10,376 nt of DNA, from contig JBGTKH010000606.1 of NCBI GenBank assembly GCA_041744735.1, forward strand, positions 1 through 10,376, given 5' to 3'. Positions within the stretch are counted from its first letter, which is position 1. Every line of letters starts with the position of its first letter. Shown here one piece after another: positions 1 to 5,483 of the stretch. The notes under the pieces are model-generated. The model saw nothing but the letters and a program-made list of their open reading frames with translations, was not told the DNA's origin and did no database searches. The stretch is from JBGTKH01 sp041744735. GTDB lineage: Bacteria > Planctomycetota > Planctomycetia > Pirellulales > Pirellulaceae. Made by a program: the position numbers and the translations under genes.

Positions 1-3
1 GAG

Positions 4-96
4 AAGGGGTCGGGAGTCTTTTTTCGTGACGGCCGACGCGGTACGCTTTCACACAGCGGCAATCAGGCCGTCACGAAACAAGACTCCCGACCCCTT
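4..96. repeat. 31-bp inverted repeat (palindromic element or bidirectional terminator)
   Basis: Bases 4-34 and 66-96 are reverse complements over 31 bp with a single mismatch, separated by a 31-base loop. The left arm ends in a run of six T inside the arm. The core GACTCCCGACCCC reappears as one arm only at 7546-7558. The element sits just past the 3' end of the minus-strand gene ending at 128, so it could terminate that transcript. Its long, nearly perfect arms and the stray half copy fit a dispersed palindromic element better. The symmetry is seen; the function is inferred. Confidence 0.75.
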
Positions 97-127
97 GTGC
101 GTAATTCCCCGAATCACGAAACGCCAT

Positions 128-565
128 TTAGCTCGCGGCACGTTCGCGCAATGCTTGGACCAACTTCGACACGGTGGCGTCCATTGCGGCAAGCACGTCT
201 TGGGGATCGCCGCCGGCTTCGAGCGCGACCAATTGTTCGTCGAATTTGGCCGCCCACTCGCGGCACTTGCCGATCAGCCATTGGCGATCTGCTGTGGAAA
301 GTGGCTGGTGTTCGGCCAAGATCAGTCCACTGCAGCCCTGGCGTATTTCGCCGATACGTTGGGCCAGCGACGCGGCATCCGGTGGGCGTTTGTTGAACCA
401 CTGCTCGCCGCCTTGGGCCAGTGCTTCCAGGTATGCGCTGGCTGTTACGCCCGACGGCAACGCATCGGCTCGATTCCAACCCCAGGCCGCGCGCATTGGC
501 TGCGGCGGCTGAGGATTCATGTGTTGCACGCCGAGCATCACAAGCACAACCGCAGCCACCGTCAT
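128..565 (-). CDS. membrane-anchored hypothetical protein, probably truncated at its 5' end
   Basis: I do not recognise the family. From ATG 565 the product is 145 aa: a hydrophobic segment at about residues 2-14 (MTVAAVVLVMLG), a Pro/Gln-rich stretch, then a predicted soluble, mostly helical region rich in Ala, Leu, Glu and Gln. The reading frame stays open upstream of 565 to a stop at 692-694 and reads protein-like there (RARQRLQSRLADER, then WYRRPQWVSL just before the hydrophobic segment), but has no ATG, GTG or TTG. No Shine-Dalgarno precedes ATG 565. I infer that the true N-terminus was a cytoplasmic or amphipathic stretch cut off at the junction near 675, where plus-strand caspase-gene sequence begins. 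It may be a membrane-anchored regulator such as an anti-sigma-like protein, but no motif proves this. Confidence 0.6.
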   Translation of the reverse strand: MTVAAVVLVMLGVQHMNPQPPQPMRAAWGWNRADALPSGVTASAYLEALAQGGEQWFNKRPPDAASLAQRIGEIRQGCSGLILAEHQPLSTADRQWLIGKCREWAAKFDEQLVALEAGGDPQDVLAAMDATVSKLVQALRERAAS

Positions 566-671
566 TAGGCTGACCCATTGAGGTCGTCGATACCAGGGAA
601 CCGCAAGGATCGCACATTGCGGGTCACGCTCGTCGGCTAACCGGCTTTGCAGTCTCTGCCGCGCGCGCTGA

Positions 672-695
672 AACTGACCGCCGCGGGCAGATCAC
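672..695. other. recombination junction between two truncated genes
   Basis: From 676 rightward the DNA matches the end of the caspase part of the gene at 7589-9277: 676-692 equals 8264-8280 for 17 bases, and similarity continues in frame as QITWLTLASYV. Left of 676 the similarity stops. The minus-strand frame of the 128-565 gene reads as protein right up to this point and then meets a stop at 692-694. Two genes are thus joined head to head, each lacking its 5' end. No insertion sequence or target-site duplication is visible at the join. Confidence 0.6.
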
Positions 696-717
696 TTGGC
701 TCACGCTGGCCAGTTAC

Positions 718-1839
718 GTGATCGACGAAGTGCCGCTGCAAGTCCCGCTATTGCTAAACGATCCTGACGCGGAGCAGCGTCCAAATCTGATGGGCAATCT
801 GGTACGTCAGCCGGTGCTGGCGCGGATCGACGTGCGGCCCCCGTCGCCGGCGGTAAGACCTGCGCTACTTCGAGCGCCTTTTACTTCCACCGAGGCGGGC
901 CAGGCGCAGCGGGCTTGGTCCGAATATCTGAAAGTGCCGGATCGTGTCACCGACAAGGCCGGCATTTCGCTGCTGCTGATTCCGCCCGGCGAGTTTTCGA
1001 TGGGCAGCACGCAAGGCGAACGCGACAGCATGCTGCAGTTGTTCTCCACCGCGAAGCCCGAAAACTTCGCCGATGAAACGCAGCACCAGGTGCGGATCAC
1101 GCAGCCGTTTTATCTGGCGGCGCACGAGGTGACGGTCGGTCAGTTCCGCCAATTTTTCAGCGAGATGGGTTACAAGACCGAGGCCGAAACGGATGGTCAA
1201 GGCGGCTGGGGATGGAATGACTCCACGGGCAAGTTCGAGGGGCGCGACGTCAAGTACAACTGGCGCAGCACGGGTTTTACGCAGGACGACACGCATCCAG
1301 TGGTGAACGTCACCTGGAACGATGCGCAAAAGTTTTGCCAGTGGCTGAGTGGCAAGGAGGGCAAGATCTACAGCCTGCCGACCGAAGCGCAGTGGGAATA
1401 CGCCTGCCGGGCGGGAACGGCGGCGGCGTGGTTCAATGGCGACGATCCGGAAGGGCTGGCTCTGGTTGGCAACGTGATGGATGCGACGGCTAAGGCAAAA
1501 CTGACCAACTACTCGTCCTACACGTACATCAGCGCTCGCGACGGCTACGTGTTTACGTCGCCGGTCGGTAAGTTTCGTGCCAACAATTTCGGCCTGTACG
1601 ACATGCACGGAAACGTCTGGGAGTGGTGCCAGGACTGGTACGGCGCGAAGTACTACGATCAGCTTGCCGGGCCTGTGAGTGACGATCCGCAAGGCGACAA
1701 CAGCGAACAGAAATATCGTGTGTTGCGGGGCGGCTCCTGGTTCAACGACGCCTGGAACACCCGCTCAGCCGATCGCAACGGGAACTCACCCGTCGTCCGT
1801 TACAGCAACGACGGTTTTCGTGTATCCAGGACTCCGTAG
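718..1839 (+). CDS. SUMF1/C-type-lectin-fold protein, DGR target-like, 5'-truncated caspase-lectin paralogue
   Basis: From GTG 718 the product is 373 aa. Residues 1-34 match the end of the caspase region of the 7589-9277 gene (RPNLMGNLVRQPVL against RPNLLGNLVRQPVL). A linker follows (about 55-80), then a complete FGE-sulfatase/SUMF1 domain at about 82-372 with the family landmarks IPPGEFSMGS, LPTEAQWEYACRAG, FGLYDMHGNVWEWC and RVLRGGSW. Signal peptide, caspase His and caspase Cys are all missing. The frame is open back to 574 but has no upstream start codon, and neither GTG 718 nor ATG 790 has a Shine-Dalgarno, so expression is doubtful. The Cys residues that FGE enzymes use just after RGGSW are absent, so enzyme activity is unlikely. 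The C-terminus (residues 342-365) carries the variable codons described separately. Its SUMF1 domain is more diverged than those of the other two genes. Confidence 0.85.
   Translation: MIDEVPLQVPLLLNDPDAEQRPNLMGNLVRQPVLARIDVRPPSPAVRPALLRAPFTSTEAGQAQRAWSEYLKVPDRVTDKAGISLLLIPPGEFSMGSTQGERDSMLQLFSTAKPENFADETQHQVRITQPFYLAAHEVTVGQFRQFFSEMGYKTEAETDGQGGWGWNDSTGKFEGRDVKYNWRSTGFTQDDTHPVVNVTWNDAQKFCQWLSGKEGKIYSLPTEAQWEYACRAGTAAAWFNGDDPEGLALVGNVMDATAKAKLTNYSSYTYISARDGYVFTSPVGKFRANNFGLYDMHGNVWEWCQDWYGAKYYDQLAGPVSDDPQGDNSEQKYRVLRGGSWFNDAWNTRSADRNGNSPVVRYSNDGFRVSRTP
1741..1812 (+). other. DGR-type variable region, copy 1
   Basis: These 24 codons follow RGGSW and precede the invariant GGT TTT CGT. Against copies at 3744-3815 and 9179-9250, 17 codons vary and 7 do not (GCC, TGG, CGC, GCC, CGC, CCC, CGT; none contains A). 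Variable codons here are nearly all of the form NNC: TTC AAC GAC, AAC, AAC, AAC, GTC GTC, TAC AGC AAC GAC. This is the pattern made by adenine-directed mutagenesis of AAC codons copied from a template repeat. No template is in the window, so the assignment rests on the comparison of the three copies. Confidence 0.85.
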
Positions 1840-1914
1840 CAGTCTGTGGTGTTAAGCTCTTACCCTTTGCCGTTTTTCCCTCTTCCCTTTTACCTTCTTC
1901 GCCGCGTAGCGGCG
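1813..1914 (+). promoter_or_regulatory. candidate DGR homing signal (IMH-like) plus 3' hairpin, copy 1
   Basis: From GGT 1813 through the TAG stop and on to about 1870 the sequence is identical to the tract after the third target gene, and almost identical to the tract after the second. A pyrimidine-rich stretch (about 1860-1900) follows, then a hairpin with arms CGCCGC (1900-1905) and GCGGCG (1909-1914) and a 3-base loop. Known DGRs need a conserved initiation-of-mutagenic-homing sequence at the 3' end of the variable region, and several have a hairpin shortly after it. The hairpin could also be a transcription terminator, although no T run follows. Confidence 0.65.
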
Positions 1915-1929
1915 CGCGAAAAAACTGCT

Positions 1930-2054
1930 GTGCGCGGGTCCCCCGACCCCGCACAGGATTGCGACCGCAGGTCTCCCATAACCGTTGACCGCTCGACGTC
2001 CAAGGAGACCTGCGGTCAGACGATTCGGCGAGGTCGGGAGACCTGCGTCGAGCG
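1930..2054. repeat. cluster of nested inverted repeats in the spacer between target genes 1 and 2
   Basis: The spacer 1840-2144 holds no gene I can support. Besides the homing-like tract it contains: a hairpin 1930-1954 (11- and 10-base arms with one bulge); perfect 14-bp arms at 1963-1976 and 2004-2017 (GACCGCAGGTCTCC and its complement); perfect 9-bp arms at 1990-1998 and 2046-2054; and a third, degenerate GGGAGACCTGCG copy at 2036-2047. The 14-bp and 9-bp pairs interleave, so they cannot all form at once. This could be a terminator region or the remains of palindromic repeat elements. Confidence 0.6.
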
Positions 2055-2087
2055 AGGTTCCGCGCCGGCGCATTTTCAAACTTTCGT

Positions 2088-2128
2088 TGGTAGAATAGAC
2101 GCCGCTGTGCGTTTTCCTTTGGGGGCCG
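2088..2128 (+). promoter_or_regulatory. leader sequence shared with 9478-9518 (possible promoter/5' UTR)
   Basis: Ungapped alignment with 9478-9518 shows TGG, then AGAAT, then GTTTTCCT at identical spacing (GTTTTCCT starts at 2111 and at 9501), followed by similar G-rich and GCC bases. TAGAAT at 2091-2096 resembles a sigma-70 -10 box, but I see no good -35 at the proper distance. It lies 17 bases upstream of ATG 2145. The similarity is seen; a regulatory role is inferred. Confidence 0.3.
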
Positions 2129-2144
2129 TGTGAAAGGACGAACG

Positions 2145-3842
2145 ATGCATACGAAACGTCGCCTGGGACGAATCGCATTCTGCGGGCTGTTGATCGGGCT
2201 GTTGACTGCGGCAGAGGTCAACGCCCAAACGCCGCGCAAGGTGGCGTTTTTGGTCGGGGTGTCGCAGTACGACAAGGCGGGGCTGAGCAGCTTGACTTAT
2301 GCCGAGAAGGACATGCAGGTGCTGGCCGAGCAACTGCGGCAGGCGGGGTTTACGGTCAAGTTGATGCTGGGCAGCAGCACGGGCAGCGACCGGGCCACGA
2401 GGGAGAATCTGCGCAAGTTCTTGGAAGAAGGATTTCTGGATCGGCTCGACCAGTTCAACAAGCGCGACATCATCGTGATCGGCTTCTCGGGGCATGGTCA
2501 GCAGTTGCAGGTCTCCAAAGACGGGCGGTTGGTCGAGGACCAATTTATCTGCCCGGTGGATGCGGTGAAGACCAAGCCCGAGACGCTGGTGTCGATCAGC
2601 GACCTGATGGAGCGCGTGGCCAAAAACAGCGGCTCGGAAAACAACCTGCTGCTGATCGACGCCTGCCGCGACAATCCGGCCAAGGGTGGCAAGGGTGTAG
2701 ACGGCAGCACGATCACTCAGTTGCCGGTGAACCTGGCCGTGTTGTTCAGTTCGTCGGCCGGCCGGCGGTCGTACGAATCCGACACGCTCAAGCACGGTGT
2801 GTTGACGTACTACGTGGTCGACGGCCTGCGCGGCGCCGCCAAAGACAGCGACGGCGAAGTGACCTGGGACTCGTTAGTGAATCACGTGAAGAAGCGCGTG
2901 CCGCAAGAAACGGCCTCCCGCGACGACGGCCCGCAGCGCCCCAACGCCATCAGCAACCTGCAAGGCATCCCGCCGATCCTGTCCGGCGTGCTGACATCGC
3001 CGAAGACTTTCAAGAGCAAGTCCATCGACCTGGAAATGGTGCTGATCGATGCGGGTGAGTTTCAAATGGGTTCGCCAGCGAGCGAGACTGAACAGGGGGA
3101 CGACGAATTTCAGCATAGGGCGCGGATCACCAAACCGTTTTACCTGGGCAAGTACGAGGTGACACAGTCGGATTACCAGCGGGTGACGGGAAGCAATCCG
3201 AGCTATTTCGCGTCGCCTGGTTCAGGCAAAGACAAGGTCTCGGGCATGGACACAAGCCGCTTTCCGGTGGAGAGCGTTTCCTGGTACGACGCAGTGGAGT
3301 TCTGCAACAAGCTGAGCCAGCAGGATGGTTTCACACCGTACTACGCGCTGGCCAGCGTGCAGCGTGAAAGCAATACGATCAAATCAGTCACGGTGACGAT
3401 TGCGGGTGGGAACGGCTATCGGTTGCCGACGGAAGCGGAATGGGAATACGCCTGCCGGGCGGGAACGACGACGCCGTTTCACTTTGGCGCGTCCAACAAC
3501 GGCCGTGAGGCAAACGTCGACGGGAACTATCCCTACGGTACGTCCACGAAGGGGACGTACTTGGAACGCACAACGAACGTGGGCACTTACGCACCGAATC
3601 GCTTTGGCTTGTACGACATGCACGGCAATGTGTACGAGTGGTGCTGGGACTGGTACGACAAGGATTACTACGCCGGTTCACCGACCGACGATCCGAAAGG
3701 CCCAGCCAGTGGCGAAGATCGTGTGTTGCGGGGCGGCTCCTGGGACAACTACGCCTGGAACACCCGCTCGGCCAATCGCTACGGGTTCACTCCCGACAAC
3801 CGTTACGACTTCAGCGGTTTTCGTGTATCCAGGACTCCGTAG
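2145..3842 (+). CDS. secreted caspase-like (C14) protein with C-terminal SUMF1/C-type-lectin-fold DGR variable domain
   Basis: 565 aa from ATG 2145, chosen over GTG 2130 because AAAGGA lies 6 bases upstream of it and the signal peptide starts there. Residues 1-27 are a Sec signal peptide (MHTKRR, a hydrophobic core, then a likely cleavage after VNA). A caspase-like p20 fold spans about 31-280: RKVAFLVGVSQYDKAG; catalytic His117 in GFSGHG; catalytic Cys174 in LLLIDACRDNP; then LFSSSAGRRSYES and HGVLTYYVVDGL. A SUMF1/lectin-fold domain spans about 291-564 (VLIDAGEFQMGS, RLPTEAEWEYACRAG, FGLYDMHGNVYEWC, RVLRGGSW). FGE-type catalytic Cys residues after RGGSW are absent, so it is probably a ligand-binding domain. 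The last part is variable (residues 534-557). It is expected to act outside the cytoplasm. Proteolytic activity is predicted from the dyad, not shown. It is the closest relative of the 7589-9277 gene. Confidence 0.93.
   Translation: MHTKRRLGRIAFCGLLIGLLTAAEVNAQTPRKVAFLVGVSQYDKAGLSSLTYAEKDMQVLAEQLRQAGFTVKLMLGSSTGSDRATRENLRKFLEEGFLDRLDQFNKRDIIVIGFSGHGQQLQVSKDGRLVEDQFICPVDAVKTKPETLVSISDLMERVAKNSGSENNLLLIDACRDNPAKGGKGVDGSTITQLPVNLAVLFSSSAGRRSYESDTLKHGVLTYYVVDGLRGAAKDSDGEVTWDSLVNHVKKRVPQETASRDDGPQRPNAISNLQGIPPILSGVLTSPKTFKSKSIDLEMVLIDAGEFQMGSPASETEQGDDEFQHRARITKPFYLGKYEVTQSDYQRVTGSNPSYFASPGSGKDKVSGMDTSRFPVESVSWYDAVEFCNKLSQQDGFTPYYALASVQRESNTIKSVTVTIAGGNGYRLPTEAEWEYACRAGTTTPFHFGASNNGREANVDGNYPYGTSTKGTYLERTTNVGTYAPNRFGLYDMHGNVYEWCWDWYDKDYYAGSPTDDPKGPASGEDRVLRGGSWDNYAWNTRSANRYGFTPDNRYDFSGFRVSRTP
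3744..3815 (+). other. DGR-type variable region, copy 2
   Basis: 24 codons between RGGSW and GGT TTT CGT. Variable codons read GAC AAC TAC, AAC ACC, TCG, AAT, TAC GGG TTC ACT, GAC AAC, TAC GAC TTC AGC. The seven A-free codons are identical to copies 1 and 3. This copy keeps AAC or AAT at codons 10, 14, 19 and 27 of the alignment and so seems closest to the inferred template, in which those codons would be AAC or AAT. Encoded residues 534-557 lie where lectin-fold DGR proteins form their ligand-binding surface. Confidence 0.85.
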
Positions 3843-3897
3843 CAGTATGTGGTATTAAGCTCTTACCCTTTGCTGTTTTTCTGTTTTCCCTTTTACC
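3816..3897 (+). promoter_or_regulatory. candidate DGR homing signal (IMH-like), copy 2, without the hairpin
   Basis: Coding part and stop (3816-3845) are identical to copies 1 and 3. Past the stop there are two substitutions, both to A (3847 and 3854), then the same CTTACCC and pyrimidine-rich tract up to about 3897. The CGCCGC/GCGGCG hairpin found 3' of copies 1 and 3 is missing: similarity ends at about 3897 and a REP-rich region begins. This suggests a rearrangement or insertion downstream, and possibly a weaker homing target. Confidence 0.6.
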
Positions 3898-3973
3898 CCC
3901 GCCGATCGAAGCGAGGCGCGCGATAGAAATGGACGAACACCACGCACAACGATTACGTCGCTCGCCCCTGCCC

Positions 3974-4182
3974 CCACCTCGCTCGTCGAGGTGGACGCAC
4001 AGATTGGCCGCGCTAGCCCGACGCGTCAATCCAACCTGTCCCCGCCCCCGCCTCGCTTGTCGAGGTGGAGCGGCAGACTGGCCGGCTAAATCTGCTGCAC
4101 CCGCGAGACGAGCTCGCGGGGGGCGTGTTGGCGGCGGTCGGTCGGCGTCCTTAGCCGGACACCATCCCGGCGAGCGGGATGG
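3974..4182. repeat. REP-type palindromes upstream of the RAYT gene (four units)
   Basis: Four stem-loops, each with an 8-bp stem and a 5-base loop: 3974-3994 (CCACCTCG, loop CTCGT), 4048-4068 (CCGCCTCG, loop CTTGT, one G-T pair), 4100-4120 (CCCGCGAG, loop ACGAG) and 4162-4182 (CCATCCCG, loop GCGAG). CTCGT and ACGAG are complementary, so units lie in both orientations. Next to the stems a second motif recurs, of the type CAGAnTGGCnnGCTAA (about 3999-4016 and 4074-4089). The stretch 3843-4223 contains no other gene I can support. This is the usual setting of a REP-associated transposase. Confidence 0.85.
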
Positions 4183-4223
4183 GGTAGGGAAAGCAGACCG
4201 CGTAATCATAGGAAACAGTGACG

Positions 4224-5036
4224 ATGGCATCGCCGCAGCCGCTTTACGATCCCGCGCACGCCAACCCGGCGTACGAGTTGCGATATTCGTGGTGCGGCTG
4301 GCCATCGAATAAGACGTTTGACGCGACGCCTGGCGATGTGCTTGAGACGGTAAAGCCCTTGTGGGAAACCGACGGTCTGCGGCTGCTTGAACATCGTTGG
4401 ACGAGCGACAGGGTACAGCTTCTGTTCAGCGCAACACCAGAAACTTCGCCGGTACTGCTGGCTGCTAGGGCCAAAGGTCGGCTGGACCACGCACTTCGCG
4501 GGCACGGCTACCGAATGCCGTTCAGCCGGAAACTAGCGGTGCGCAGCGTCGGGCATAACACGCGCCGTGACGTCGAGGCGTACATCGAACGACAGGTGGA
4601 CAAAGAACCGCTGGCGGCCCCGCGCTTTAAGGAGAAGCTTCGCGAGTTCACCGTCGCGATACCGGGCGCTGACTTGTCGCAGCCCACCGCTGTGGCTCAC
4701 GGCCGCTATTGGTACAACTTACACGTGGTGCTGGTGGTGGAACGCCGGCATCGCGTGCATGATCTGACGGTGCTGGCCGCCATTCGCGACGGGTGCTTCA
4801 AGATTGCGGAGAAGAAGACTCATCTTGTGTCGCGAGTGTCCGTGATGCCGGATCACTTGCATGTTTCCTTGCGCGGGCTGCCAGCGGAATCGCCTCAGGA
4901 AATCGCCTTGGCTTATCAAAACAACTTGGCGTACTTGCTCGGTCAGAGGCCGCTGTGGAAGCCGGGCTATTATGCGGGGACGTTTAGTGAATATGACATG
5001 GATGCGGTGCGGCGGTGTGTGGCGGAGGACGCGTGA
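4224..5036 (+). CDS. REP-associated tyrosine transposase (RAYT, Y1/HUH family) with two half-domains
   Basis: 270 aa from ATG 4224 (GGAA at 4211-4214; GTG 4218 is the alternative, too close to it). RAYTs are single-strand DNA nucleases of the IS200/IS605 type that act on REP hairpins. The C-terminal half (about 160-270) has the HUH motif MPDHLHVSLRG (His211 and His213) and the following LWKPGYYAGTFSEYD region. The N-terminal half (about 15-128) looks like a diverged second copy: its HUH position reads SDRVQLLFSA (Arg63, Gln65), but it keeps the tyrosine-helix motif DVEAYIERQ (Tyr120). The C-terminal copy has Cys265 at the matching place (DAVRRCVAED). The two halves may therefore make one composite active site. 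REP units of the same type flank the gene on both sides, which supports the assignment. No terminal inverted repeats of a classical insertion sequence are seen. Confidence 0.85.
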   Translation: MASPQPLYDPAHANPAYELRYSWCGWPSNKTFDATPGDVLETVKPLWETDGLRLLEHRWTSDRVQLLFSATPETSPVLLAARAKGRLDHALRGHGYRMPFSRKLAVRSVGHNTRRDVEAYIERQVDKEPLAAPRFKEKLREFTVAIPGADLSQPTAVAHGRYWYNLHVVLVVERRHRVHDLTVLAAIRDGCFKIAEKKTHLVSRVSVMPDHLHVSLRGLPAESPQEIALAYQNNLAYLLGQRPLWKPGYYAGTFSEYDMDAVRRCVAEDA

Positions 5037-5054
5037 GCGATCGAATCTGCTTCA

Positions 5055-5339
5055 CCCGCGAGGCGAGCTCGCGGGGGTCGTGTCGGTGAAGGCGGGTGGG
5101 CGTTAGCTGGCCAATCTGATCCACCACCCCGGCGAGCGGGATGGGGTGGAAATGTTGTGTCGGCAAGCGGGATGGGGTGGACGTGTTGTGCCGACGGGCG
5201 GGAGGGGGTGGACGTCCGACAGGGACAAGCAGCCCCCGCCTCGCTTGTCGAGGTGGAGGCCTAGACTGGCAAGCTAAAGGACATTCACCCGCCAGTTAGC
5301 GACCTACTGACAGGGACCCCGCCTCGCTGGTCGAGGCGG
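5055..5339. repeat. REP-type palindromes downstream of the RAYT gene
   Basis: Stem-loops of the same design as upstream: 5055-5075 (CCCGCGAG, loop GCGAG), 5236-5256 (CCGCCTCG, loop CTTGT) and 5319-5339 (CCGCCTCG, loop CTGGT, perfect). 5124-5149 is a variant with arms CCACCCC/GGGGTGG. The 5043-5075 unit, with its AATCTGCTnCACC flank, copies the one at 4088-4120. The companion motif recurs at about 5262-5277 and, reversed, at 5103-5119. The stretch 5037-5483 has no gene I can support; 5340-5483 shows neither repeat nor convincing coding sequence. Confidence 0.85.
5131..5220. repeat. three tandem copies of a 30-bp unit inside the REP region
   Basis: Units 5131-5160, 5161-5190 and 5191-5220 are exactly 30 bases each and share GCGGGATGGGGTGGA followed by a TGTTGTG-like end; the third is more diverged. 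The unit is half of a REP palindrome (the GCGGGATGGGG arm) with its spacer, so it probably arose by slippage or duplication of a REP arm. Confidence 0.75.
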
Positions 5340-5483
5340 TGAACAAGATGGCGACGGAAAAATTCATGCAAAAGATCAGCAACTCGGAAGAAATCGGCTG
5401 TAGATTCGTTTCCTTATGTGTAACTTGTACCTCATTGCGTTCCTCAATCCGGGAGATGCGAAAGCCATCTCAACGCCGCCGAG

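Noticed and set aside
26..568. Plus-strand open frame of 180 codons
   Set aside because: Starts inside the inverted repeat and is opposite the minus-strand gene with the hydrophobic anchor; Cys/His-rich translation looks random.
865..1692. Long minus-strand open frame (275 codons) opposite the first target gene
   Set aside because: Arg/Val/Leu-rich translation with no family features; it is the antisense shadow of the well-supported SUMF1 gene in high-GC DNA.
2076..2795. Minus-strand open frame of 239 codons
   Set aside because: Lies opposite the signal peptide and caspase domain of the 2145 gene, whose motifs are clear; composition is typical of an antisense shadow.
3974..5339. CRISPR array
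   Set aside because: The repeats are palindromes in both orientations with irregular spacing around a RAYT gene; the 30-bp tandem units have no spacers.
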